The notes beneath the pieces are model-generated. The model did no database searches. It was not told where the DNA came from and was given only the letters and a program-made list of their open reading frames with translations. Position numbers and translations under genes: made by a program. From Prostheceraeus crozeri (lineage: Eukaryota > Platyhelminthes > Polycladida > Euryleptidae), in NCBI GenBank assembly GCA_907163375.1, contig CAJQUW010009067.1, positions 62,001-126,000 on the forward strand: a DNA stretch of 64,000 nt, given 5' to 3'. Numbering within the stretch: position 1 is the first letter of the stretch; every line of letters starts with the position of its first letter. Below, one piece after another: positions 32,597 through 43,007 of this stretch.

Positions 32597-32690
32597 AACC
32601 TCAGGACCTTTGGTCCGATCGGCTAAAGCCTCTGAACAAGGTTCTATCGGCTAAAGCCTCAGGACCTTCGGTCCGATTCGGTAAAACATT
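32597..32690 (+). repeat. Palindromic mini-repeat cluster, inverted partner of 29661-29880
   Basis: Carries CAGGACCTTTGGTCC, GATCGGCTAAAGCCTC twice and GGACCTTCGGTCC. Read in reverse complement it matches the cluster near 29690-29840, including the AGAACTTTGTTC-like word. Absent from element 2 (50068-50090). Confidence 0.85.
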
Positions 32691-32706
32691 TATTTTATCT
32701 TTTAAA

Positions 32707-33235
32707 ATGAATTCTACAAATTCCGAAAATTTAATTAAATTAAAAATTGCTAATTTATATTTATTGAATTATCAATTAAACAAAAATAAAAACTGAAACT
32801 GTCAGCATATCGGAGGTGACATACAAAAAACATTAGAAAACTTTCCTGGATTTATTTGGAGTAAATATTCGAAAGAAAAACATCTTCCTGGTCATTCATA
32901 TACTGGTCCAGGAACTCGATTAGATATAAGACTAGATGAGAATAATAATCCGAAACCAGGTGAAGAACCAATAAATAGAGTAGATGCCGCAGCTTACAGG
33001 CATGATTTAGCTTATCGAAATCATGATCTAAGTTCTCGACATGCAGCTGATAAGAAGATGATTCAAGAATTAGATAGTATTCAAAATCCTACATTTAGAG
33101 AAAAAATTGAAAGAATGTTTGTTAAGAAAGCTTTACAAGCTAAAATATTATTCGGTCAGGGTTTAAATGAAACGACAGCAAAGCTGTCTGAGAGCAACGC
33201 TCGGACCTACGCGTCTGAAATTCATAGGGAATACA
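32707..33235 (+). pseudogene. Polinton 1: parvovirus-type phospholipase A2 (fossil, broken)
   Basis: Encodes YTGPGTRLDIRLDENNNPKP, then NRVDAAAYRHDLAY, the calcium-binding loop (YxGPG) and catalytic HDxxY pair of the PLA2 found in the VP1 unique region of parvoviruses and in many invertebrate Polintons. In parvoviruses the enzyme breaches the endosome membrane during entry. The domain is followed by a helical part (REKIERMFVKKALQAKILFG) and then runs towards the integrase through a palindromic linker. Confidence 0.85.
33174..33217 (+). repeat. Palindromic linker between phospholipase and integrase
   Basis: Two hairpin words in a row, ACAGCAAAGCTGT (near 33176-33188) and GAGCAACGCTC (near 33193-33203), translated as TTAKLSESNART. 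Present in elements 1 and 2 at the same place. Same build as the 30-bp inserts: two short palindromes with 3-nt centres. Confidence 0.7.
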
Positions 33236-34014
33236 GAAGGCCTAAAGATTTATTGAAAGTAAAAGTATTTAATAAAGATGATATTTGGAGTGCTGATCTT
33301 ATTTATATGCCGAATGAAAAAGATTATAAATACGCATTGACCGTTATAGATTTATATACACGATACGCTTGGGTAAAGCCTTTAAAAAATAAAAGTGGTC
33401 TATCAGTTAAATATGCGTTTGAAGAAATCTTTAAAGAAAGTAATAGAAAGCCAAGGAAATTGTTTGTTGATAAAGGGTCGGAAATTTATAACCGAAACGT
33501 TCAGCCACTATTTGAAACTGTTTATTCAACTGAAAATGCAGGGAAGGCCGTAGTGATAGAAAGATTCAATCGGACGTTAAAAAATTAATTATTCAAGAAA
33601 TTCACTGAGCAAAGAAATCAGAAATGGTTGAAGATATTACCAGGAATTGTAGAAGAGTGCAATAATAAAGTTCATTCTGGTATTGAAGAAACCCCAAAGA
33701 ATGCTTCTGACGACCCTGATTTAACACGAAAGAAAATATTCGAGAATAATTATTCGAACGAAAATAATAATTTGAATGAGAGTAATCCGAATTTGCAGAA
33801 ACTTAAGCCGAAATTTAAAATTGGAGATAGAGTTAGAATATTTAAGTATAAGAATAAATTTGAAAAAGGCTTCGTTGGCTACTGGACTAAAGAAATATTT
33901 GAAGTTTGTAAAATAAACCAAACTTATCCGATTACTTACGAAATCAAAGATTTAGATAATGAAGATATCAGAGGCCGTTTTTATCAAAATGAATTACAAC
34001 GAACTGATTTTTAA
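33236..34014 (+). pseudogene. Polinton 1: retrovirus-like integrase (fossil, broken)
   Basis: Catalytic core of the DDE integrase family: the first Asp in IWSADLI, the second in LFVDKGSE, and Glu in AVVIERFNRT; between them ALTVIDLYTRYAWVKPLKN is typical of Polinton and Ty3-type integrases. A C-terminal basic part KPKFKIGDRVRIFKYKNKF is the SH3/chromo-like end domain. It inserts the element with a 6-bp target duplication, as seen at both ends. I see no HHCC zinc domain in front of the core; the phospholipase part stands there instead. Confidence 0.9.
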
Positions 34015-34091
34015 TTATCATTATTATTATTATTATTATTGGAACTAACGTTTCGGGAATGAAATTTCCTTGTTAGGCGCAGCCATAGAAC

Positions 34092-34583
34092 CTACGGTTC
34101 GTTCAATTCTAACATAATATCAAGAAATGGCACTCCTTCCTGTAATTTCAATAAAACATAAAGACATAATTGACCACAATAAGTAGTTCCCGGTTTTTGA
34201 ATTTGAAATGTATTATAAATTCCATTGCCAAGTAATTTTTTGACTTCGTTTGTAGGTGGAAGTCCATAAGAGTCGAACCAATAGTTCTCAGCCTCTGGGC
34301 GGTCAAAATAGTAATTATCTTGATTTTTATTTCTATGTCCCGCTGACCAATGTACGCCTTTTTGGTCTGAAGTGTGAAGATTCGTTATGAAATTTATAGT
34401 TATTGATGGAACTTTGTTCCGGGAACTGAAGGTTCCTGTTGGCTTCTTTTTGATCAATTGTAATTCGACTCTCATTAGAACATGAAAATTCTTTATTCCC
34501 AATTGATTTGCGATTTTCTTTAAATCGAAATTCGTCGTGGTTTGCGTTCCATATAATTTAAAAAACTCATTTATGTTGCTCAT
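34092..34583 (-). CDS. Polinton 1: adenain-like cysteine protease (fossil part)
   Basis: About 164 residues from the ATG at 34583. The pattern KGVHWSA (His), YYFDR...YWFDSYGLPP (acidic residue), then FQIQKPGTTYCGQLCLYVL (Gln and Cys) is the order of the adenovirus-type Ulp1-like maturation protease found in Polintons, which cleaves capsid precursors. Leftward, convergent with the integrase. A palindromic insert (GGCGCAGCC, GAACCTACGGTTC, about 34075-34103, flanked by GTT) lies at its 3' end and is absent from element 2. Confidence 0.85.
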   Translation of the reverse strand: MSNINEFFKLYGTQTTTNFDLKKIANQLGIKNFHVLMRVELQLIKKKPTGTFSSRNKVPSITINFITNLHTSDQKGVHWSAGHRNKNQDNYYFDRPEAENYWFDSYGLPPTNEVKKLLGNGIYNTFQIQKPGTTYCGQLCLYVLLKLQEGVPFLDIMLELNEP

Positions 34584-34790
34584 TTTACAATTAAAAAAAT
34601 TTCTTATAGGGATCCCTAGAAGACAGAAGGGAGGGGGTATTGATTTCAAACTGTTCTCTAATGATGACTTTCCTTACTACTTAGTCAGAAAGGGTATTGA
34701 TTTAAAACTGTTCTCTAATGATGACTTTCCTTACTGCTTATTCGATTTTGAAATGATTTAATTTAATCTAAATTAAAACGTTACATTGTT
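34584..34790 (+). repeat. Duplicated ~57-bp unit upstream of the protease
   Basis: GGTATTGATTTAAAACTG, TTCTCTAATGATGACTTTCC and TTACTNCTTA recur twice (near 34637 and 34694); element 2 has a single unit (51950-52010). Non-coding, contains the protease upstream region. Confidence 0.75.
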
Positions 34791-35496
34791 ACATTTTATT
34801 TTCATGAACTCTCATTAAGAGGATATTGTTTGTTTTATCTGTATTAAGACAATGGCAACATCTGTTACCACCTTTCTCAAACCGCATGATTGTTTTAGGG
34901 AATCATACGGGTTGTGCATTCATAACATGGCGTTAATAGCATAAAAGCAATCTATTAATTCATTCTCTGCTTTGAGGGAATATTCTGTTGTTATAGCAAT
35001 CATTCAATACAATATTGCAGTATCGATAGTCGAGACCAATTGTCGAGCCAAAACCGCAACTTTTCTGGTTTTGGTTTCCGATCTGGCTCGCGTTATGGCC
35101 GATGAAATGATTTACAATGCGGTGCAATTTCCTCATTGTCATTCAAGTACATACGCGTCATGTCATACCCATATGTTGTCAAGCAAACTTCATTGACCTA
35201 CAATGCCGCTTTGCTTAGATCACCATTCATAAATTTCACTTACTATTTAAACACACACACAATTCATAAAACGTGACGCATTACAATCTTAGTTTAAATC
35301 TTATCATCACAATGGTTGGATCTATTGAAAGATCTCTTCGATTGGAGACAAAGCGGAGAAGAATTCAGAAGTTAACAAGGGAAATCATACATCTGCAAGC
35401 ACAAAGTAAAATATTCTTACACTTGGATATGAGAAGAATTTTTGAATACATCGGAGACCCGCACATCAATTATAGGACATGATTTAAGAGAGAGAA
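34791..35496. other. Extra segment present only in element 1
   Basis: About 700 bp between the protease and the right terminal repeat with no counterpart in element 2, and with higher GC than the rest of the element. It contains inverted-looking words (GTCGAGACCAATTGTCGAG; CCAAAACCGCAACTTTTCTG followed by GTTTTGG) and one small frame at 35312-35482. Style and composition resemble the host-side genes at 17698-18672. Origin unknown. Confidence 0.6.
35312..35482 (+). CDS. Hypothetical 56-aa basic helical protein
   Basis: Small frame within the extra segment of element 1, with a basic helical N-terminal half (RSLRLETKRRRIQKLTREII) that could form a leucine-zipper-like helix and a C-terminal RRIFEYIGDPHINYRT. 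The 5' side has TACTATTTAAACACACAC as a possible TATA region. No family recognised; it may be chance. Confidence 0.3.
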   Translation: MVGSIERSLRLETKRRRIQKLTREIIHLQAQSKIFLHLDMRRIFEYIGDPHINYRT

Positions 35497-35509
35497 AAAA
35501 TTGTAATTC

Positions 35510-36033
35510 TCAAATTTGAAATTCTCAACTTTTATGATTTTCGGTGTCCTGGAACGGTCATGATTTTAAGGGTGAAATGTCATAATCACAAATTTGAGAT
35601 TCTTAACTTTTATGATTTTTTCGGTGTCCTGGAACGGTCATGATTTAAGCAATGAAAAATGTCATAATCACAAATTTGAGATTCTTAACTTTTATGATTT
35701 TTTCGGTGTCCTGGAACGGTCATGATTTTAAGGGTGAAAATTGTAATTCTCAAATTTGAGATTTTGAAAAATTTGAAAATTGGGTATTTTTAAAAACGCC
35801 CAAATTTATGAATTTAGGTCTTCATAACCTGAAAAAGGGTTCAAATTCATGAATTTATGTCGTTTTTAAAAATGCCAGTTTTTGAAAAAATGGTACTTTT
35901 TGAATGGACTAAATTCATGTATTTAGGTCTTAAAAACCTGAAAAAGGGTTCAAATTCATGAATTTATGTCGTTTTTAAAGATACTATTTTTTTGAATTTT
36001 ATGGTGTCTTGGAACGGTCTTTTGCCCATTACT
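35510..36033 (-). repeat. Element 1 right terminal inverted repeat
   Basis: Inverted match to 18687-19128, ending in TTTTGCCCATTACT. It has one more internal unit than the left repeat: GGTGTCCTGGAACGGTC occurs near 35546, 35622 and 35705, and as GGTGTCTTGGAACGGTC near 36003. Confidence 0.9.
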
Positions 36034-36039
36034 TACATT
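36034..36039 (+). repeat. Target-site duplication of element 1, right (TACATT)
   Basis: Exact copy of 18681-18686. Confidence 0.95.
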
Positions 36040-36242
36040 GTCAATCTCTTGTCTTTTTCATTTTAAACATAGTTCTGGAATTGGTTTTCTTATTGGGGAG
36101 CAAGTAAATCATAACTGCACATTAAAGTTTCACATCTAAATAGTCCTACATTTAAAATAATTGTCACAATAGTCGCAGTTGAGCAAACCCATTCAAAATC
36201 AAACAACGGACGTCTATCGGTACGTACCCAAGTACTCAGAAC
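36040..36242. other. Host spacer between elements 1 and 2
   Basis: About 200 bp of host DNA of moderate GC with no gene I can support. With element 1 and one duplication copy removed in thought, it follows directly on the 18388-18672 gene, so it is probably that gene's 3' flank. Confidence 0.6.
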
Positions 36243-36248
36243 CAAGTC
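36243..36248 (+). repeat. Target-site duplication of element 2, left (CAAGTC)
   Basis: CAAGTC precedes AGTAATGGG and recurs exactly at 52725-52730. Confidence 0.95.
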
Positions 36249-36760
36249 AGTAATGGGAAGAAGACCGTTCCAGGACAAGACAAATTCAGAAAAATTGGTA
36301 TTTTTAAAACGACTAAATTCATGAATTTTAACCATTTTTCAGGCTTTTAAGACCTAATTTCATAAATTTAGTCCATTTAAAAACTACCATTTTTTGAAAA
36401 ATTGGTATTTTTAAAAACACTCAAATTTCAGAATTTTGGTCATTTTTTAAGGTTATGAAGACCTAAATTCATAAATTTAGGCGTTTTTTAAAATACCCAT
36501 TTTTTCAAATTTTTGAAAATCTCAAATTTGTGATTATGATTATTTTATCTTGAAAATCATGACCGTTCCAGGACACCGAAAAATCATAAAAGTTAAGAAT
36601 CTCAAATATGTGATTATGATTATTTTATCTTGAAAATCATGACCGTTCCAGGACACCGAAAATCATAAAAGTTAAGAATCTCAAATTTGTGATTATGACT
36701 ATTTTATCTTGAAAATCATGACCGTTCCATGACACAACATCAGAAAAATTGGTAATTTTA
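36249..36760 (+). repeat. Element 2 left terminal inverted repeat
   Basis: Starts AGTAATGGGAAGAAGACC and has GACCGTTCCAGGACA-type words near 36263, 36561, 36647 and 36719. The three inner units of about 80 bp (GTGATTATGATTATTTTATC, TTGAAAATCATGACC) form a short tandem array. Confidence 0.85.
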
Positions 36761-36899
36761 GGAGTAGTTAAAATAACCCCAATTATCCCTAAATTTATGA
36801 ATTTTTAATCATTTTTATGTCTAAACCAGGTTAAGAACCCTCTAATTCATATTTAAAATAAATCTAGGGGAAAAATATTTCTTTTAAATTGAAACCTCA

Positions 36900-37598
36900 G
36901 AAATGGAAGAAACCTCAACGGGGACGGCGACGACGAAAATGGAATGAACTTCGACGGGGACGGCGACGGCGAAAATGGAAGAAACCGCAAGAATATATCC
37001 TTCGTTATCTCAATTAAAAACAAGTAAAATGGACATTGAAAAACATAAAGATAGAGTGCGTTATACGAAAAATAAGGAAAGGCAATTATTGTTAAGATTA
37101 GAGCGTTATGATAAATTATGAAAGAGATGGTCTAAAGTTAAGAATGTAACACAAGGAATTGGCATATTCTTAACAATAAGTTTAGGTGCTTTAACAATTG
37201 TTATATCTTCTGGTGTTTTAGTAATTCCAGTAGTTGCTACTGCTTTAACAGGTACGGGTGTTTTTGCAACTTCACTTGTTACAATGTTAGATAAATCTTT
37301 AATAACCAAGAAACGAAAATCATTGAAAACTAAACATTTACATATTAAAGAAGTCTATGACAAATTACATTACTACTTTCAAAGAGTATGTGATGATAAT
37401 GTTATTACGTTCGATGAGATTGAAAAATTTGATCAAATAGCTAATGAAGTAAATCAAATATCATTTCATTTAAAGTCCGAAAAACTTGATGATAAAATTT
37501 CTAGTGATGGTAAAACTTTTAGTGATGGTAAAATTTCCAATGAAGAAAATGATAAATTTTTTTTAGAAGAACTAAAGACTTTATTAAACAAAACTTAA
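36900..37598 (+). pseudogene. Polinton 2: membrane protein with coiled coil (fossil, broken)
   Basis: Counterpart of 19194-19835, with the same hydrophobic segment and SDGK tail. Near its start a GC-rich 45-bp unit (GGGGACGGCGACG) occurs twice in tandem (about 36915-36985), unlike either sister copy. Confidence 0.75.
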
Positions 37599-37705
37599 AA
37601 CGAAAAGATGTCAGACAACAAAACAATAAAAAAATAATTTGTTCAGTAAAATGTTTTTGTTGTATTCCAATGTTACCAGAAAATTCAAATATTATATTTT
37701 AAAAA

Positions 37706-38534
37706 ATGGATAAAATTAGAGCTGATATTTTTAAAAGAATTAAACAATTAGAAGAGTTAATAAAACAAAGAAATATTATGAAAGAAAATCATCTTCAGGA
37801 TAGATTGATAAAAACTGGTATTCAATCTGATATGTTTGAAAAAATGCAGCAAACCGAGCAAGCAAAAACTGATTCTGAAAAAACTATGAATTCATTTAAA
37901 ACTCTTGAAAAAGAACTTACAAATAATGATAAACAAATTGATATAACAGATCCAGAACACAAAACTATTTTAGATGACTATGGATTACTAGAATCAAACA
38001 TTAATAAAAAATTACCAAAATCTATGCAATTTGAACATTCTATTTCATTTATAGGTCGAAAAACAATATTTTATCTTAACAAGATTTTATCTCGGACAAA
38101 AAGAAATATTTCAACAACCTTTTCGAGGTTTAATTTTTTCAACAGATAAATCTCCTTTTAGTTTAGATATAAATTTTGTTGATCTTTTAAGAGGAGCAGA
38201 TTTAAAAAATTATGCTGTAGAAGATCTCATAAAATATAAAGCTATGTTAGATAAAGTTGGTGCAGCAAAATCTCTTAGACGTTATAAACAATTAGAAAAT
38301 TTATTATCAACGGGAGTTAAAGTAGGAAAAGGTTTTAAAACAGAAACAACTGTATTTTTACCAGATGACCCACAACAATTGCTAAATAGATTAAATATTT
38401 TAATATCTGCAATAAAAGAAGGACATAATTCTAATTTCAATGAAATTCATGCTATATTAAAAAGACTGTTAGAAAAGAAGATTCTAAATGAAGAGGATTA
38501 TGAAAGTATAGCTGAAATATGTTGTTGCTTTTAA
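37706..38534 (+). pseudogene. Polinton 2: helical virion-type protein (fossil, broken)
   Basis: Counterpart of 20013-20837, with the same coiled coil and C-terminal helical tail (RLNILISAIKEGHNSNFNEI). Confidence 0.75.
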
Positions 38535-38579
38535 TTTTTTTATAAAAAAAATATTTATTCAAAGTTGTAACTAAAAACT

Positions 38580-39358
38580 GTGTTCAGCAGATTTAGACAA
38601 AATAATAATCATTTAGAAAATCTAACAGAGATTTTGGGTTCATCAAAATTTAGTACGACGTTAAAAATTATAACAACTACTTCATCACACACTTGTAATT
38701 TAGAACCCATTCTACATTTGGAACAAAATAAAAATTATCAAATTGCATTGACTAGTTTCTCCGCATTTAACACTATTCAAAACGTTGTCAAAGATGTGAA
38801 TGACCAATTAAGATATTCTACTGATAAAGGTAAAACATGGAAAATACAAACTTTTCTTCCTGGTTCTTACGAAGTTGAATCAATATCAAATGAAATTAAA
38901 AAGGTATACCATTTAAAGATAAGAAACAATTGAATTTTGCAGTTTAACCGGCAGTTAATAAATTTTCTCCTACTTTAGACGAAAATCATCAAGTTGATTT
39001 TAATCATGATAGATCATTGTCAAAACTATTAGGATTTAATAAACAAACCTATAGTCAAGGTTATCATTTAGGTGAAAAGATTCCAAAAATAACTGAAATA
39101 AATTCAATTGTTGTACATTGTGACATTATTGAAGGAGGATATATAAATGGTAAATTATCAAATTTAATATTCAGTTTTCCAGCTTTTACTGTACCCATTG
39201 GTTATAGATTAAATGTAATTCCACAAACATTAATATATTTCCCTATTACAAGAAAAACTATTAACAACATTAACATGAGAATCACTGATGAAAAAGGACA
39301 AGAAATAAATTTTGGAGGTGAAGAGATTATGATAGGTCTATTGGTTCGGGAGGTATAA
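38580..39358 (+). pseudogene. Polinton 2: penton-like minor capsid protein (fossil, broken)
   Basis: Counterpart of 20916-21704. Ends in LLVREV like the sister copies. Confidence 0.8.
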
Positions 39359-39416
39359 ACTCCCGTTCGGGAGGTATAAACTCCCGTACCAGAGGTATAA
39401 ACTCCCACGCGAAGCT
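39347..39416 (+). repeat. Triplicated palindromic mini-insert at the penton gene stop
   Basis: Three tandem versions of a 21-bp unit with GGGAGGTATAAACTCCC, then GCGAAGCT. Element 1 has one and element 3 none, so copy number varies 0/1/3 at one site. Confidence 0.9.
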
Positions 39417-39516
39417 AGAGAAGTTTAATTTTCTTCTCATTATTATTATTCTTCTTATTCTTCTTCTTTAGAAACAAAAAATTAAAAAATTAAAAATAAA
39501 ATTTTTTTATTAAAAA

Positions 39517-40284
39517 ATGAGTGAAGTACTACCATTAAATAAAAAAAAACTTAAATTTAATCATCATCCAAATTTATCTAATAAAGTTTTGTCAGTTATT
39601 TGTGGAAGATCAGGATGTGGAAAAACATATTTACTATTTAAAATTTCAACGACTCCAAATTTTTTGGATTATAGCAATCTTATAATTTATACAACAACAG
39701 CAGAACAACCCGTCTATCAATTTTTAAAATATGGATTTGAAAATAATCTTAAAAAAACAGCAATTGCTTCATTATTCAAAGAATATGAAAATTCTGAATA
39801 GGAAGAAGAAATAAGTTCGTGGTGTGAAGAAGCAGCAAAAAATAATCAGTTAGTAGAATCCAATAAAAATGACCATACAAAGATACAATTAATAGATGAT
39901 AGTGGTAATATGCAAGATCCTAGTAAACTAGATAAAACAATGAAACATTGTGTAATTTTTGATGATTGTGTTAATGATAGAAATCAGTCAGTTCAGAGAA
40001 ATTATTTCACAAGAGGTAGACATAATAACTGTAGTGTTTTTTATTTAACACAAAGTATGTATTCATTAGACGAAAGTGTTATTAGAAAGAATGCAAATAT
40101 ATTTATACTATTTGAAATAAATGCAAGAAACTTAAGTGATTTGTTAAGAGATTTATGCGTAAGAAATAAAGATGAATTTAAACAATCGTGTAACAATGCT
40201 TGGTCAAAAGATTATGGCTTCATTACAATTAATATTGATAAAACAATTCATGACAGAGTTATAGAACAATTGTTCTCTGACTGA
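39517..40284 (+). pseudogene. Polinton 2: packaging ATPase (fossil, broken)
   Basis: Walker A GRSGCGKTYLL and Walker B HCVIFDDCV are both visible, as in element 1. Confidence 0.9.
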
Positions 40285-41534
40285 AAGTCGATAGAAGATT
40301 TGTTTACCGAGTGATAAAAAATATACAAATATAGTGATATAATATTTTATTATTTTTTATTTTATGTATATATCAAATTTGTCTATCTTAGAAATTAGAA
40401 AATTAAAAAGGTGAAGTAGTTATTCAATCCGGTAAAATTTTTCTTTTATCATCAAATGGATCTAATGCTAATTTGTGTTCTTCTTTTAAATACATTTTAT
40501 GTTTCTTTGAATTAAGTCTATAATTACATGCTTTTTTTATTTCATTATTAAATAATACATTTTTATAATCTTGAAATGTTATTTGATTAGCCACTGATGC
40601 CTTTGAAATTCCTTTTAATGTTTTATGTGTTTTAATATTATTAGTTGTGTTATAACAATAACATTTAGATTTTAAAAATATAGCTTCTGTTATGAAATCT
40701 TCATTTCCTTCTAGTTCATCTTTTACTTTACATAATTCTGAAGGATGAAGGATATCTTTTATTTTATTAATTTCTTCATCAAGTGAAGAATTATACGGTA
40801 TTGTTAATTCTAAGAAAACGGAATCGGTATCTATAAAGTGTAATTTATAGTTTTGCCATAAGCAGGTGCTAAATAATCGTATATAAATCTATACATAAAT
40901 AGTTTAGCTAATTCTAATATAATGAATCCTATAAAATTAAACTTATCATGTTTTACGCTAATTCGACGTAAATGTACAGCACATAGTTCATCACTAAATC
41001 TAGTAGTTCTTTTATATGTAGATTTCATTGTTAAATTTTGAAACCTATCTTTATCATAAACTATTTCAATATTTTGTCTATTACGCACATTTTCTAAAGT
41101 CTTACCATAAAATCCATTATTCATCAATTTGAAGAACACGTTTCCAAAATCATCTTTATTTCTTTTAGCTATTTTACGTTTTTCAATATTGAACTCTATA
41201 TAATTTTTTAACCATTTAGATTTTTGATAAAATAGTTTTCGATGTTTTTTGGTGAGAATCATACGATGTTCTAAATACCAATCTAGCATTCTTCCTTCAA
41301 CAACATACTTTCCTTTATTACTTTGTGTTAACATAAGTTTTTTTGTAGGTCTGTATTTTTTAGGCATTATAGATTTTTGATAATCTGAAAAATCTTCTAT
41401 ATTGGGAATTTTGTTTTCGGGACAGAAAGGAAAATATTTTGTTTTATCTTTTATTTCATCAGGATATACTAAATCAACTTCATATATATAACCATGATTA
41501 TAATTTCCATCACATGTATTTTGATAATCAAGAA

Positions 41535-41573
41535 CGGGCGAAGCCCTAGTAGACATCTCTGATGTCGTACGAA
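41535..41573 (+). repeat. 39-bp palindromic insert in polB with GAA flanks
   Basis: GGGCGAAGCCC plus GACATCTCTGATGTC. GAA at 41532-41534 is repeated at 41571-41573. Elements 1 and 3 have the empty site (near 23775 and 59037). It encodes RTTSEMSTRASPV. Confidence 0.92.
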
Positions 41574-41922
41574 TATTACACCATTCCATCTCACCTGTTG
41601 GTAATTCTTGTATCATGCAAGAAGAATATAAGCTATTAAAATCATAATATAACAAATAGTTTTCTCTCATGATTTTATCAACTGCTGCTTGACTATCTTC
41701 ATTTGATATAAGTCCTTCTATATTTTGATTAAACAATTTTATAAATTGATCTTTTTCTTCTGGATTTAAAATTTTTAAATAACCATAATCATCAGGATTC
41801 ACTTTCTTATTGTAACACTGTACATAACGATTACCTAAAACTGATGAAACTCCACCTCTAATTCCAGAGTCAAAAAATAATAATTTATCATATGTATTTT
41901 CTTTATGATGTTTAAGTTTAAC

Positions 41923-41952
41923 GGACTTTGTCCTAGAGCCATCGGCTTGAAC
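41923..41952 (+). repeat. 30-bp palindromic insert in polB with AAC flanks
   Basis: GGACTTTGTCC plus AGCCATCGGCT. AAC at 41920-41922 is repeated at 41950-41952. Elements 1 and 3 have the empty site. It encodes QADGSRTKSV. Confidence 0.92.
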
Positions 41953-42977
41953 ACCAGTATGTTTTAATCCTGCTAACCATGTTAAACCTGGTGTAGAATA
42001 ACAATAACATGGATCTATTCCGTAATATTCTAAACACATATCACGAAAGTTTTCGAAAAGATCAGCTAGTATTAATACATCTATCTGAAGATATTTCATT
42101 GTATAATCATACATTGTTCTACAATTTAACTCTCTCCAATTTTTTTCAGCTTCTGCATAATCTTCTTCAGATAATTGTGATTGTTTTAATGTTGATTTAA
42201 ATTTATTTATTGGAGGAAGTTGTTTTTCTTCCATAATTTTATTCACAGAATTAAAATCTCCAGTTATATATTCATACGGAAATATTCCTTTTAAAGGTTT
42301 TAAATTATATTTATTTAATATATTACATTGTTCAGGTTTCAAAGTTTTTCCCATAACATCTAATGAATAAGGAGTAAAAAATCTAAATGCATCTTAAATT
42401 CTAATACAACCTAATTGCATTGAAAAATATTCTTCTTCTGTTTTACATAGTACATTTATTTGTTGTTGTTGTAATTTTTCAGATGAAAATAAATCTTTCA
42501 TTACTAGATGGAAATCATATTTAGAACCATTGTAGAAATATAAAGGAACAAAGTTATATTTAAATTTATTAGCATTAAGATTACAAGAATTATGTGCTGC
42601 ACCTCTATATAATCCATTTAGATGATCATGATCTTTTACTTTGTCGGCAGAGCCGTCGCTTCGCTTATCATTACCCAATTCTTTTCCACAGTAAAAACAT
42701 TTTGTTTCATTAATAAAATTTAATTTTTCTTTTTCTGTTAATGGCATCATTGGTATATTTGTTTCAAGCAATTGTGAAAAACGTCCTTGTAATTCTTCTA
42801 CTTTCTTTGTAAACATTTCTGAACTATCTTCACCATAGTATTGATAATATTCTGATTTAAATAATTCAGGATAATTTGAATGAATGTACATTCCCCAACA
42901 TAATGGTTTTTGTACAAATAAATATTTTTCTTTACTTTGTTCAGGTGCACTTTTTTCATAATTATCATTTTCAGAAT

Positions 42978-43007
42978 CGGGCGAAGCCCTAGAACCCTCG
43001 GTTCGAT
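42978..43007 (+). repeat. 30-bp palindromic insert in polB
   Basis: GGGCGAAGCCC plus GAACCCTCGGTTC; same site as 25139-25168 in element 1, empty in element 3. Its second hairpin is better preserved than that of element 1. Confidence 0.88.

Larger units (their letters stand above)
18687..36033 (+). mobile_element. Polinton/Maverick element 1, full length, broken
   Basis: A 17,347-bp element bounded by ~440-525-bp terminal inverted repeats that end in AGTAATGGGCAAAA, with a perfect 6-bp target duplication. It holds every Polinton hallmark: protein-primed type DNA polymerase B, retrovirus-like integrase, packaging ATPase, adenain-like protease, double jelly-roll major capsid and penton-like minor capsid genes, plus a parvovirus-type phospholipase A2, a fibre-like protein and a predicted clamp. 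The elements are exogenous-virus-like in gene content (adintovirus type). Several genes are interrupted, roughly 5-10 breaks in all. The two terminal repeats are nearly identical over most of their length, so this is a fairly young insertion, younger in appearance than element 2. It differs from element 2 by many small palindromic inserts and by an extra 700-bp segment near its right end. Confidence 0.95.

Noticed and set aside
33236-34014. Integrase as evidence for an LTR retrotransposon or retrovirus
   Set aside because: No reverse transcriptase, RNase H, gag or LTRs are present; the surrounding genes and the long inverted repeats are those of a Polinton.
36090-36335. Minus-strand frame spanning the end of the host spacer and the start of element 2
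   Set aside because: Crosses the element boundary and its target duplication, so it cannot be an original gene.
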